Origin: Pseudomonas sp. F(2018)
Lineage (GTDB): Bacteria; Pseudomonadota; Gammaproteobacteria; Pseudomonadales; Pseudomonadaceae
NCBI RefSeq assembly: GCF_005508865.1
Contig: NZ_SCOM01000001.1
Coordinates: forward strand, 620,001-684,000
Direction of reading: 5' to 3'
Length of the DNA stretch: 64,000 nt
Part shown: piece after piece, positions 16,484 to 24,767 of the stretch
Numbering within the stretch: position 1 is the stretch's first letter
How the letters are laid out: the number at the start of each line of letters is the position of its first letter
Program-made: the position numbers and the translations under genes
Notes under the pieces: generated by a model
Seen by the model: only the letters and a program-made list of their open reading frames with translations
Databases searched by the model: none
Told to the model about the DNA's origin: nothing

Positions 16484-16915
16484 TCAGGTTTCGCTGATGT
16501 AGCCCTGGCGCAGCGCCTGCGCCTGGTCCTCGAAGATCGCCATGGCCGTGCCCATGTGGCGGAAGCCGAGGCGACGATAGAAGTCCTCCTTGCCCGGCAC
16601 CGCATAGAGAATGATCTTGCGATGCCCGCACGAGGCCTCCACCAGCCGCGTCACGATCTCGCGGCCGAGGCCGCTGCCCTGATGCTCGGGCAACACGGCA
16701 ACGTCGCAAATGTAGGAGCAATCGACGCCATCGGCCAGCGCGCGACCGGCACCTACCAGCCGGCCGTCGACATACGCCAGGCAGCGCAACAGGCTGTTGC
16801 CGAAGGCGGTGCGCAGCCAATCCGGGCTCTTGTTGCCCAGCGGCGCGGCCAGGTACAGGGCGGAAAGCTCTTCCCAGTCGAGGCCGTCGAGCGAGTCGGA
16901 CCAGCGAACGTCCAT
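16484..16915 (-). CDS. GNAT family N-acetyltransferase
   Basis: 143 residues; GNAT fold with acetyl-CoA-binding motif A as V-A-V-L-P-E-H-Q-G-S-G-L-G-R-E-I-V (Q/RxxGxG/A, about residues 72-88) and the motif-B region F-Y-R-R-L-G-F-R-H-M. Substrate unknown. Its start is 4 bases downstream of the VOC gene stop and it precedes the GFA gene, so they likely share a transcript. Confidence 0.88.
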   Translation of the reverse strand: MDVRWSDSLDGLDWEELSALYLAAPLGNKSPDWLRTAFGNSLLRCLAYVDGRLVGAGRALADGVDCSYICDVAVLPEHQGSGLGREIVTRLVEASCGHRKIILYAVPGKEDFYRRLGFRHMGTAMAIFEDQAQALRQGYISET

Positions 16916-16918
16916 GGC

Positions 16919-17317
16919 TCAGTCCTGCGCGTCGTGGCAGGCCACGCACAGCTTGTTGCCATCCGGGTCGCGGAAATAGGCGCCGTAGTAGTGCTCATGG
17001 TACTCGGGACGCAACCCCGGTTCGCCCTCGCACTTGCCGCCATGGGCCAGAGCGATGGCGTAGACACTGTCCACCATGGCCCGGCTGGAAGCCGCGAAGG
17101 CCACCATCTGCCCGTTGCCACCTGCATGCGGCTGCCCGTCATAAGGGCTGCCGATCAGAAACAGCGGGCGAGGCTCGGCCTGCATCGGCTGCCAACCGGC
17201 CCAGGGCCGTGATGCATCGCTGAAGCGCAGCTGATTACCCAGCGCGTGCATCAGCGGCTGATAGAACGCCAGGGCTCGTTCGAAGTCGCCAATGCCAAGG
17301 AAGACGTGGGAGAACAT
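16919..17317 (-). CDS. VOC/glyoxalase-bleomycin resistance family protein
   Basis: 132 residues starting M-F-S-H-V-F-L-G-I-G-D-F-E-R-A-L-A-F-Y, the first beta-alpha unit of a vicinal-oxygen-chelate domain, and ending Y-F-R-D-P-D-G-N-K-L-C-V-A-C-H. The H-V at residues 4-5, the Y-Y-G-A-Y-F region and the D-P-D-G-N-K motif are as in lactoylglutathione-lyase-like proteins. Substrate unknown. It is the first core gene beyond the distal end of the integron cassette array and reads in the same direction as the cassettes, so cassette transcription could continue into it. Confidence 0.88.
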   Translation of the reverse strand: MFSHVFLGIGDFERALAFYQPLMHALGNQLRFSDASRPWAGWQPMQAEPRPLFLIGSPYDGQPHAGGNGQMVAFAASSRAMVDSVYAIALAHGGKCEGEPGLRPEYHEHYYGAYFRDPDGNKLCVACHDAQD

Positions 17318-17378
17318 GCGCGGTTATCCGAGTGGGTGGGAGGAGGAGCTTAATTTGCAGCGAATTGGGTTAGTGGTG

Positions 17379-17448
17379 GGCTAACGCTTAAATAACCGGC
17401 TAAAAAAGCCATCGGCTTTTTTTTGTCCGGTTGATTTTTTTGTTAGGT
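17379..17448 (-). repeat. attC site of cassette 4 (divergent type, inside the gene end)
   Basis: Read on the minus strand: R'' box ACCTAAC (17442-17448, exact RYYYAAC), then arms ...AACCGG / CCGGTT..., a central AAAAAAGCC-GAT-GGCTTTTTT stem, and R' GTTAGCC (17379-17385). Overall a 70-bp imperfect palindrome. It shares no stem sequence with the three other attC sites. The last 16 or so codons of the cassette 4 gene run through its left arm and centre. Confidence 0.8.
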
Positions 17449-18122
17449 TGCCATCTATCGGTACCAAATCTGGCATCTTGGAGATATTTTGACCATACAT
17501 CAACACCAAGCTCTTTTGATAGATTAGTGATTATTTGCTGTGCTCTATTCTCTACTTCGTTTGCTTTATTAAAAAATACCTCAAACGGGACAGATACGTT
17601 TGCATATTCTTCATCGCAGTCAGGATCGGATTGTCTTATATGAACATTCTCTCCAATGCGAACGGCCTCTATTTGCCATCCCTGATCCATATCTATATAT
17701 GGCTCTTCAGGGTGGCCCTTTAACCATGAAAAAAGCTGCTGCATTTCAGATAGGCTGTCATACCATGGAAAGGAAACATGTACATCCTCTTCCGTATTCC
17801 AGAACCAAAGTCGCAACCAAAAATACTGCCTTATCTCGTTGAATGGCTTGTTTCGAACTACCGAGTTCTCAATGAGATTTTTGTAGTAAGAGGCGAGTTC
17901 ATTCGTGTGTCCAATGGCTTCACTTGTTCTTGCCATCGTTGGAACAACGCGTTCAAAGGGAGGTAGTTTTACAGTCTCACGATATTTCTCGTCTTGCAAT
18001 TGCTCATGGCTATTTGGATCGCCAATATAAAAGTTATCGTGCAACTGAAAGCACACTTCAAGATCAAGGTAATCAATGTTCTTTGATTGTTTTACCCAAT
18101 CTAATTCTTGCTCGATATTCAT
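17400..18122 (-). CDS. cassette 4 protein, unknown function
   Basis: 240-residue acidic soluble protein with no signal peptide, membrane span or motif I recognise. The aromatic middle (W-L-R-L-W-F-W near residue 101) and many Asp/Glu residues suggest a compact binding protein. The C-terminal basic tail (N-K-K-I-N-R-T-K-K-S-R-W-L-F) is encoded by the attC itself and so may not be part of the original fold. The ATG lies 7-8 bases after the GTTAGG of the preceding attC, which doubles as Shine-Dalgarno sequence. It could be an immunity-like or stress protein, as many cassette genes are, but that is a guess. Confidence 0.8.
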   Translation of the reverse strand: MNIEQELDWVKQSKNIDYLDLEVCFQLHDNFYIGDPNSHEQLQDEKYRETVKLPPFERVVPTMARTSEAIGHTNELASYYKNLIENSVVRNKPFNEIRQYFWLRLWFWNTEEDVHVSFPWYDSLSEMQQLFSWLKGHPEEPYIDMDQGWQIEAVRIGENVHIRQSDPDCDEEYANVSVPFEVFFNKANEVENRAQQIITNLSKELGVDVWSKYLQDARFGTDRWQPNKKINRTKKSRWLF

Positions 18123-18127
18123 TGGTA

Positions 18128-18204
18128 ACCTAACGTTTGGTTAAGGGGCCGGCTTTAGCCGGTCCCGAGTGAGCGAAGCGAGCGACTTGAACCAGTTGTT
18201 AGGA
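18128..18204 (-). repeat. attC site of cassette 3
   Basis: Minus strand: R'' TCCTAAC (its TAA is the stop codon of the cassette 3 gene), a GCTCGCTTCGCTCACT arm, central CCGGCT-AA-AGCCGG stem flanked by GGG/CCCC, then CTTAACCAAAC and R' GTTAGGT. About 77 bp. Same family as the attC sites of cassettes 1 and 2. Confidence 0.92.
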
Positions 18205-18624
18205 ATGTACAGCACCAGAACGCTCTTTAAGCACCTTTTCCTCCGGCACTAGCACCTCTCCAGTTCTAACCTCAACAAGCATATACGATGCCTCATGGAC
18301 AACTTGAAGAAAGCGCTGCATAAGGCTCCAAGGGTCGCTGTATGGATTGAACCGAAACTCGATATTCTCAAGCCTTCCATTTTCCCACCACAGTCTAATG
18401 TCGGATCCATAGTTAGCAGGTGATACGTACTCTTCGGTTTCGCCCCAAGACTGCTCGATAGGCAATAAGCCACGGACCGAGGTAAGGAATTGCTCGTTGG
18501 GTTCAGATGAGTTTGCCCAAGGCGACAGCCCTTCTTGAATTTTATCCAACGAGACTTGGTTAATGGCAGGCTCGCCAAGAAAGGCGCGTGGGACAATCTC
18601 TAGTTTGTAGTGAAACGCGGCCAA
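18199..18624 (-). CDS. cassette 3 protein, unknown function
   Basis: 141-residue soluble protein beginning at a TTG codon (18624). It is the first start after the cassette boundary, with a weak AGGA upstream from the attC R' box. The sequence shows no known motif. A segment W-W-E-N-G-R-L-E-N-I-E-F-R-F-N-P-Y-S-D-P-W looks like paired beta strands followed by a helix (S-L-M-Q-R-F-L-Q-V-V), a pattern frequent in small immunity-type proteins, but this is only resemblance. The stop codon is part of the attC R'' box. Confidence 0.78.
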   Translation of the reverse strand: MAAFHYKLEIVPRAFLGEPAINQVSLDKIQEGLSPWANSSEPNEQFLTSVRGLLPIEQSWGETEEYVSPANYGSDIRLWWENGRLENIEFRFNPYSDPWSLMQRFLQVVHEASYMLVEVRTGEVLVPEEKVLKERSGAVHS

Positions 18625-18630
18625 GGGAAT

Positions 18631-18709
18631 TCCTAACGATTAAGCTAAGGGGCCGGCTTTAGCCGGTCCCAGCGAACGAAGTGAGCGATTTGAGCGCATT
18701 GTTATGTGC
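18631..18709 (-). repeat. attC site of cassette 2
   Basis: Minus strand: CACATAAC, AATGCGCTCAAAT, the GCTCACTTCGTTCGCT arm, GGGACCGGCT-AA-AGCCGG-CCCC centre, TTAGCTTAATC and R' GTTAGGA. About 79 bp and nearly identical to the attC of cassette 1. Confidence 0.92.
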
Positions 18710-18943
18710 CTATTCTTCGTATTCAATGAAATCCCAAGGAATTTCATTTTTGAAAATTTGAATCGACTCTTCCATAAGCTCAAGCGAAATTGATTCTTTG
18801 AATACAGTTACTGTGCGAGTTTTTTCCCTGTCATCCCTGAAGATCTCAACGACTAATTTGTCGTCTCTGTAAATTTCGACGCCGATCCCGTCTCGCGGAT
18901 TTACATCACTTGCGACTACAACTCTGTCTTTAGGGAACGACAT
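18710..18943 (-). CDS. cassette 2 protein, unknown function
   Basis: 77-residue acidic protein starting M-S-F-P-K-D-R-V-V-V. It alternates hydrophobic and charged residues (G-V-E-I-Y-R-D-D-K-L-V-V-E-I-F-R-D-D), reading as two adjacent beta strands, then a C-terminal helix (L-E-L-M-E-E-S-I-Q-I-F) and an acidic tail. The duplicated V-E-I-x-R-D-D unit may be an internal repeat. It has the best ribosome site of the array (AAAGGAGGG, 5-6 bases before the ATG). Family unknown to me; small cassette proteins of this shape are common. Confidence 0.8.
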   Translation of the reverse strand: MSFPKDRVVVASDVNPRDGIGVEIYRDDKLVVEIFRDDREKTRTVTVFKESISLELMEESIQIFKNEIPWDFIEYEE

Positions 18944-18956
18944 CAGCCCTCCTTTG

Positions 18957-19036
18957 GCACATAACGATTAAGCTAAGGGGCCGGCTTCGCCGGTCCCAGC
19001 GAACGGAGTGAGCGCTTTGAGCGCATTGTTAGATGC
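18957..19036 (-). repeat. attC site of cassette 1
   Basis: Minus strand: GCATCTAAC, AATGCGCTCAAAG, the GCTCACTCCGTTCGCT arm, GGGACCGGC-GAA-GCCGG-CCCC centre, TTAGCTTAATC and R' GTTATGTGC. About 80 bp. The central loop differs from the other two (GAA rather than TAAA) while the stem is kept. Confidence 0.92.
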
Positions 19037-19427
19037 CGTCTCGCGCATTGGCAAAGGCCTCATATGCGTCGCCAAACTCAAGCTCCAAGGCTAGACGCAG
19101 TAACCCTGGGTAAGCAAACCAGTATTGCCTGCGAAGGAAATCGTTGAATTTTTCTGTGCCCATTTCCTTTGCATACATTCTTTGATGCACCTGATCCATT
19201 GGCGATCTGTCAATTTCTAGAATTTTCTTGCGATGCTTGTTGAGTAAAACCCGCAAGTCTTTTACGCACAAGACACCGAAATGCATTAACTCAGAAAGCT
19301 CTTCCTCATAGCGGGTTTCGCTTGGGGAGAAATCATTCTTTTTTGGGAAAGCTGCGCTCAGTGCTTTATGAACTAGCTCGGGCGTTAATTCTTTGCGATC
19401 AATCCGTTGTCTGGCACTGATTTTCAT
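19029..19427 (-). CDS. cassette 1 protein, unknown function
   Basis: 132-residue largely helical, charged protein starting M-K-I-S-A-R-Q-R-I-D-R-K. The start at 19427 is the only one inside the cassette: the frame also runs upstream to 19466, but that would read through attI. It has no clear Shine-Dalgarno sequence (GATGCCTT precedes the ATG), so it may be translated poorly or depend on an upstream leader. Motifs: H-F-G-V-L-C-V-K-D-L-R-V-L-L-N-K-H-R-K-K and F-L-R-R-Q-Y-W-F-A-Y-P-G-L-L-R-L-A-L. Function unknown. As the first cassette it is the most recently acquired and the best placed for expression. Confidence 0.78.
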   Translation of the reverse strand: MKISARQRIDRKELTPELVHKALSAAFPKKNDFSPSETRYEEELSELMHFGVLCVKDLRVLLNKHRKKILEIDRSPMDQVHQRMYAKEMGTEKFNDFLRRQYWFAYPGLLRLALELEFGDAYEAFANARDGI

Positions 19428-19432
19428 AAGGC

Positions 19433-19491
19433 ATCTAACTATTATTAGGCGACATCGCTGTCGCATAACATCCGAACGAATGTCGGATAAC
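19433..19491 (-). other. attI-like recombination site
   Basis: Minus strand order: GTTATCCGAC (19482-19491), GTTATGCGAC (19460-19469) and the recombination core GTTAGAT (19433-19439). The first two match at 9 of 10 bases with start-to-start spacing of 22 bp, about two helical turns, recalling the DR2 and DR1 integrase-binding repeats of attI1. Two palindromes overlap them (GCGACA-TCGC-TGTCGC at 19449-19464; ACATCCG/CGAATGT at 19468-19483, one mismatch). A TAATAAT sits at the cassette side, but no convincing -35 was found, so Pc is not located. Confidence 0.75.
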
Positions 19492-19532
19492 GTTCCTTGT
19501 CGTCTTGCAAGTCCTTGTCTAGCTTGGAGAAG

Positions 19533-19549
19533 GTCGCGAGGAACGCGAC
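19533..19549 (+). promoter_or_regulatory. hairpin in the intI leader
   Basis: Perfect GTCGCG / CGCGAC stem with AGGAA loop, 22 bases before the intI ATG. It may influence intI translation or expression. No LexA-type CTGT-N8-ACAG site was seen around it. Confidence 0.4.
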
Positions 19550-19571
19550 GGGTCTCAGGGAGAAAAACGAC

Positions 19572-20540
19572 ATGGACGACGGCAAGCCCAAGCTGTTGAC
19601 GCAGGTGCGTCAGCAGATTCGATTAAGAAATTATTCCATCCGTACCGAAACTGTCTATGCCGAGTGGGTGAAGCGATATATCCGCTTTCACCAGTATCGC
19701 CATCCGCAGGAGATGGGGGCTGCGGAGGTAGAGGCTTTTCTGACCCATCTGGCAGTCAAGCGCAATGTGGCCGGTGCCACGCAGAATCAGGCGTTGGCCG
19801 CGTTGCTATTTCTCTATAAAGAGGTGTTGAAGGTCGAGCTGCCATGGCTCGATGGCATTGTGCGGGCGAAGAAGCCTGTGCATTTGCCGGTGGTACTGAC
19901 CCGAGAGGAGGTGTCGCGGGTCTTGGAGCAGTTGGTGGGTGTGCGCTGGATCGTCGCCACGCTGTTGTATGGGGCAGGGTTGCGGTTATTGGAGGCGTTG
20001 CGCTTGCGTGTCAAGGATGTGGATTTCGCGAGGGGCGAGATTCTGGTACGCGATGGCAAGGGGCAGAAGGACCGGGTGACCATGTTGCCTCGGCGCCTCG
20101 TCGAGCCGCTGCAGGCACATCTGCTCAAGGTGGAGGCCCTGCACCGGCGTGACCTTGCCGAAGGTTTCGGGCGTGCAAATCTGCCGTTCGCGCTGGCGCG
20201 CAAGTATCCGAATGCCGCGGCTGAATGGGGCTGGCAGTTTGTATTTCCTTCGATCAATCGCTCGAAGGATCCGCGCTCGAATGGAATATTCCGCCACCAT
20301 CTGCACGAGAAGACGATCCAGCGCGCAGTGCGGGAGGCGGTCAAGCGCGCCGGGCTGATCAAGCATGCAACGCCCCATACCTTTCGCCATTCCTTTGCCA
20401 CCCATTTGCTGGAGAGTGGTCAGGACATCCGCACCGTGCAGGAGCTACTAGGCCATGCGGATGTGAAGACCACGCAGATCTACACCCATGTGCTCAATCG
20501 GGGCGGTTTGGCAGTAATCAGCCCACTGGATCGGGCATAA
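19572..20540 (+). CDS. intI: integron integrase, tyrosine recombinase
   Basis: 322 residues from ATG 19572, preceded by GGGAGAA. The catalytic residues are R138, K163, H269, R272, H295 and Y304. Each is exactly 8 positions before its IntI1 counterpart (R146, K171, H277, R280, H303, Y312), so the catalytic domain aligns without gaps. The integron-specific insert between patches II and III is present (residues about 209-230, [19 protein letters not shown]), which separates IntI from XerC/D. The enzyme should fold and recombine single-stranded attC with attI. The gene is intact and faces away from the cassettes, ending at a terminator before convergent rimO. Confidence 0.97.
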   Translation: MDDGKPKLLTQVRQQIRLRNYSIRTETVYAEWVKRYIRFHQYRHPQEMGAAEVEAFLTHLAVKRNVAGATQNQALAALLFLYKEVLKVELPWLDGIVRAKKPVHLPVVLTREEVSRVLEQLVGVRWIVATLLYGAGLRLLEALRLRVKDVDFARGEILVRDGKGQKDRVTMLPRRLVEPLQAHLLKVEALHRRDLAEGFGRANLPFALARKYPNAAAEWGWQFVFPSINRSKDPRSNGIFRHHLHEKTIQRAVREAVKRAGLIKHATPHTFRHSFATHLLESGQDIRTVQELLGHADVKTTQIYTHVLNRGGLAVISPLDRA

Positions 20541-20568
20541 AAAAGCCCCGCATCGGCGGGGCTTTCTT
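20539..20568. terminator. terminator between intI and rimO
   Basis: Stem AAAGCCCCGC / GCGGGGCTTT around a short loop with A-run and T-rich flanks, immediately after the intI stop; usable from both sides. Confidence 0.88.
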
Positions 20569-20583
20569 ATTGGTACGTGGCGC

Positions 20584-21906
20584 TTAAACCAGCTCGGCCC
20601 ACAGGTCGTACTCGTCAGCATCGACGATGCGTACACGCACCTTGTCGCCCGGTTGCACGCTGGTGCTGTCGATGAACACGCTGCCGTCGATTTCCGGGGC
20701 GTCGGCCCAGGAGCGGGCGACGGCGCCTTCGTGGTCGACTTCGTCGATCAGCACCTCGATCTCGGTGCCGACCTTGCGTTGCAGGCGAGCGGCGGAAATC
20801 GCCTGCTGGTGGGCCATGAAGCGATCCCAACGGTCCTGCTTCACATCGTCCGGTACCGGTTCCAGGCCCAGGTCGTTGGCCGGGGCGCCGTCTACTGGGC
20901 TGTACTGGAAGCAGCCGACGCGGTCGAGCTGGGCTTCGGTCAGCCAGTCCAGCAGGTACTGGAAGTCTTCCTCGGTCTCGCCGGGGAAGCCGACGATGAA
21001 GGTGGAGCGGATGGTCAGTTCCGGGCAGATCTCGCGCCAGGACTTGATGCGGGCCAGAGTCTTGTCCTCGAAGGCCGGGCGCTTCATGGACTTGAGCACT
21101 TTCGGGCTGGCGTGCTGGAAGGGGATGTCCAGGTACGGCAGCAGCTTGCCGGCGGCCATCAGCGGGATCACGTCGTCCACGTTCGGGTACGGGTAGACGT
21201 AGTGCAGGCGCACCCACACGCCCATGCTGGAGAGCGCTTCGCACAGTTCCTTCATACGCGTCTTGACCGGCTGGCCTTCCCAGAAGTCGGTCTTGTACTT
21301 CAGATCCACGCCATAGGCGCTGGTGTCCTGGCTGATCACCAGCAGCTCTTTGACGCCGGCCTTGACCAGGCGCTGGGCTTCGGACAGCACGTCACCGACC
21401 GGGCGGCTGACCAGCTTGCCGCGCATCGACGGGATGATGCAGAAGGCGCAGCTGTGGTTGCAGCCCTCGGAAATCTTCAGGTACGCGTAGTGGCGCGGGG
21501 TCAGCTTGATGCCCTGCGGCGGCACCAGGTCGACGTAGGGGTTGTGGTCGGCCTTGGGCGGGATCACCTCGTGCACCGCGTTGACCACCTGCTCGTACTG
21601 CTGCGGGCCGGTGACGGCCAGCACGCTCGGGTGCACGTCACGGATGGCGTTCTCGGACACGCCCATGCAGCCGGTGACGATCACCTTGCCGTTCTCGGCG
21701 ATGGCCTCGCCGATGGTGTCCAGCGATTCGGCCTTGGCGCTGTCGATAAAGCCGCAGGTGTTGACCACCACCACGTCGGCATCCTGGTAGGTCGGGACGA
21801 TCTCGTACCCTTCCATGCGCAGCTGGGTGAGGATGCGTTCGGAGTCGACGGTGGCCTTGGGGCAACCAAGGGAGACGAATCCGACTTTGGGCGTGGCGGT
21901 GGACAT
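20584..21906 (-). CDS. rimO: ribosomal protein S12 methylthiotransferase
   Basis: 440-residue radical-SAM MiaB-family enzyme, RimO branch. N-terminal UPF0004 domain ([16 protein letters not shown] and N-T-C-G-F-I-D-S-A), radical-SAM motif C-N-H-S-C-A-F-C at about residue 150, and a C-terminal TRAM domain ([22 protein letters not shown]). The G-C-P-K and F-I-D-S-A signatures separate RimO from MiaB. It methylthiolates Asp89 of ribosomal protein S12. Single gene, divergent from kup; it marks the core-chromosome border of the integron. Confidence 0.96.
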   Translation of the reverse strand: MSTATPKVGFVSLGCPKATVDSERILTQLRMEGYEIVPTYQDADVVVVNTCGFIDSAKAESLDTIGEAIAENGKVIVTGCMGVSENAIRDVHPSVLAVTGPQQYEQVVNAVHEVIPPKADHNPYVDLVPPQGIKLTPRHYAYLKISEGCNHSCAFCIIPSMRGKLVSRPVGDVLSEAQRLVKAGVKELLVISQDTSAYGVDLKYKTDFWEGQPVKTRMKELCEALSSMGVWVRLHYVYPYPNVDDVIPLMAAGKLLPYLDIPFQHASPKVLKSMKRPAFEDKTLARIKSWREICPELTIRSTFIVGFPGETEEDFQYLLDWLTEAQLDRVGCFQYSPVDGAPANDLGLEPVPDDVKQDRWDRFMAHQQAISAARLQRKVGTEIEVLIDEVDHEGAVARSWADAPEIDGSVFIDSTSVQPGDKVRVRIVDADEYDLWAELV

Positions 21907-22112
21907 CGGGGGCTAACCTCAAACGGGCGCTCGGGAGGGCGCCTCTGATCAAAAAGTGCGCAATTCTAGCGGCAGCTTGCCTACTTGAACAGCCTGGCGG
22001 GACAACTGATCTATGCTCAGCCTGGCCGCCTGCAGCGAGCCGCGACAGCCCTGGATCGTGCTGAGCGGCGTGTTTCAGGTCGCGCGCCCACTCGTCCGGA
22101 TGGAAGCCGCCC

Positions 22113-24011
22113 ATGAGCGAAGTCGTCGCCGAACACTCCAAGTCTTCCCACGCCTCGTCCTCCATTGGCCTGCTGATTGGCGCGGTGGGCGTGGTCTACG
22201 GCGATATCGGCACCAGCCCGCTGTACACGCTGAAGGAGGTGTTCAACGGCGGCTACGGCGTGCAGGTCAACCACGAGGGCGTGCTTGGCGTGCTGTCGCT
22301 GATCTTCTGGTCGCTGATCTGGGTGGTGTCGATCAAGTACGTGCTGTTCGTGCTGCGTGCGGACAACCAGGGCGAGGGCGGGGTGATGGCGCTGACCGCG
22401 CTGGCTCGGCGTGCGGCGTCTGGTCAGCCACGGCTGCGCATGGTGCTGGTGCTGCTCGGCCTGTTCGGCGCCGGGCTGTTCTATGGCGACAGCATGATCA
22501 CTCCCGCCATCTCGGTGCTGTCGGCGGTGGAGGGCCTGGAGATCGCCTTCGCCGGACTGGAGCACTGGGTAGTGCCGCTGGCGCTGATCCTGCTGGTGGG
22601 GCTGTTCCTGATCCAGAAGCACGGCACGGCGCGCATCGGCATCCTGTTCGGCCCGGTGATGCTGCTGTGGTTCGTCACCCTGGGCGCCCTGGGCGTGTAC
22701 GGCATCCTCCATCAGCCGCAGGTGCTGCAGGCGCTCAACCCCTACTGGTGCATCCATTTCTTCATCGCCCATCCGGGCATCGGCGTGGCCATCCTCGGCG
22801 CCGTGGTGCTGGCGCTGACCGGTGCCGAGGCGCTGTACGCGGACATGGGCCATTTCGGTCGCCAGCCGATCGCCCGCGCCTGGTTCCTGCTGGTGCTGCC
22901 GGGGCTGGTGCTGAACTACTTCGGCCAGGGCGCGATGCTGCTGGACAACCCGGAGGCGGCGCGCAATCCCTTCTATCTATTGGCGCCGGGCTGGGCCTTG
23001 CTGCCGCTGGTGGGGCTGGCCACCTTCGCCACCATAGTCGCCTCCCAGGCGGTGATCTCTGGCGCCTTCTCGCTGACCCGCCAGGCCATCCAGCTCGGCT
23101 ACATCCCGCGCATGCACATCCAGCACACCTCGGACGCGGAGCAGGGGCAGATCTATATCGCCGCGGTGAACTGGGCGCTGATGGTCGCCGTGGTGCTGCT
23201 GGTGCTGGGCTTCGAGTCTTCCGATGCCCTGGCCGCTGCTTACGGCGTGGCGGTGACCGGCACCATGCTGATCACCACGCTGCTGTCGGCAGCCGTGGTG
23301 CTGTTGCTGTGGAAGGCGCCGCGCTGGCTCGCGATTCCGCTGCTGCTGGCATTCTTCCTGGTGGATGCGCTGTTCTTCGCCGCCAATGTGCCGAAGATCT
23401 TCCAGGGCGGCGCCTTCCCGGTGATCGCCGGGCTGGCGGTGTTCGCCCTGATGACCACCTGGAAGCGCGGCCGCCACCTGCTGGTGGAGCGCCTGGACGA
23501 CAACGCCTTGCCGCTGCCGATCTTCATCTCCAGCCTGCGCGGCCAGCCGCCGCTGCGGGTGCGCGGCACGGCGGTGTTCCTCACCGCGCGCTCGGACGCC
23601 GTGCCCCACGCGCTGCTGCACAACCTGCTGCACAACCAGGTGCTGCACGAGCAGATAGTGCTGCTCACGGTGGCCAGCGAAGACCTGCCGCGGGTGCTGC
23701 CGGAGCGGCGCTTCGAGGTGGAGGCCTATGGCGATGGCTTCTTCCGGGTGATCCTGCACTTCGGCTTCATGGAGGAGCCGGACGTGCCGGAGGCGCTGCG
23801 CCTGTGCCACCTCAACGATCTGGACTTCAGCCCGATGAGCACCACCTGGTTCCTCAGCCGCGAGACGGTGGTCGCCAGCAAGCGCTTCGGCATGGCGCGC
23901 TGGCGCGAGGCGCTGTTCGCCTTCCTGCTGCGCAACGCCAACAGCAACCTGCGCTTCTTCAGGCTGCCGCTGAACCGGGTGATCGAGCTGGGAACCCAGG
24001 TGGAGATCTGA
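22113..24011 (+). CDS. kup: low-affinity potassium transporter Kup
   Basis: 632-residue Kup/HAK/KT family transporter, importing K+ with protons across the inner membrane. N-terminal hallmark [19 protein letters not shown] (about residues 26-44), about 12 hydrophobic segments up to about residue 450, then a soluble C-terminal domain. The motif [19 protein letters not shown] is present, as is [13 protein letters not shown]. The stop abuts the stop of the convergent cystine transporter ATPase gene with no spacer. A 206-bp gap separates it from rimO. Confidence 0.96.
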   Translation: MSEVVAEHSKSSHASSSIGLLIGAVGVVYGDIGTSPLYTLKEVFNGGYGVQVNHEGVLGVLSLIFWSLIWVVSIKYVLFVLRADNQGEGGVMALTALARRAASGQPRLRMVLVLLGLFGAGLFYGDSMITPAISVLSAVEGLEIAFAGLEHWVVPLALILLVGLFLIQKHGTARIGILFGPVMLLWFVTLGALGVYGILHQPQVLQALNPYWCIHFFIAHPGIGVAILGAVVLALTGAEALYADMGHFGRQPIARAWFLLVLPGLVLNYFGQGAMLLDNPEAARNPFYLLAPGWALLPLVGLATFATIVASQAVISGAFSLTRQAIQLGYIPRMHIQHTSDAEQGQIYIAAVNWALMVAVVLLVLGFESSDALAAAYGVAVTGTMLITTLLSAAVVLLLWKAPRWLAIPLLLAFFLVDALFFAANVPKIFQGGAFPVIAGLAVFALMTTWKRGRHLLVERLDDNALPLPIFISSLRGQPPLRVRGTAVFLTARSDAVPHALLHNLLHNQVLHEQIVLLTVASEDLPRVLPERRFEVEAYGDGFFRVILHFGFMEEPDVPEALRLCHLNDLDFSPMSTTWFLSRETVVASKRFGMARWREALFAFLLRNANSNLRFFRLPLNRVIELGTQVEI

Positions 24012-24766
<755 letters not shown>

Positions 24767-24767
<1 letters not shown>

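Larger units (their letters stand above)
17379..20540. mobile_element. chromosomal integron: intI, attI and four gene cassettes
   Basis: The element comprises an integron integrase gene on the plus strand, an attI-like site beside its 5' end, and four cassettes, each one minus-strand gene plus one attC. Cassette boundaries (G^TT points) fall at about 19438, 18964, 18636, 18133 and 17384. All four cassette genes read away from intI, the standard integron geometry. Cassette DNA is distinctly more AT-rich than the flanking core genes. No transposase, insertion sequence or resistance gene is present, so this is a sedentary chromosomal integron of the Pseudomonas type located beside rimO. Confidence 0.95.

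Noticed and set aside
17600..18133. Small plus-strand frames antisense to cassette 4
   Set aside because: No start sites, cassette genes conventionally read away from intI, and the minus-strand gene uses the attC edges properly.
19440..19571. LexA box in front of intI
   Set aside because: No CTGT-N8-ACAG-like sequence was found, so SOS control of this integrase is not supported by what is visible.
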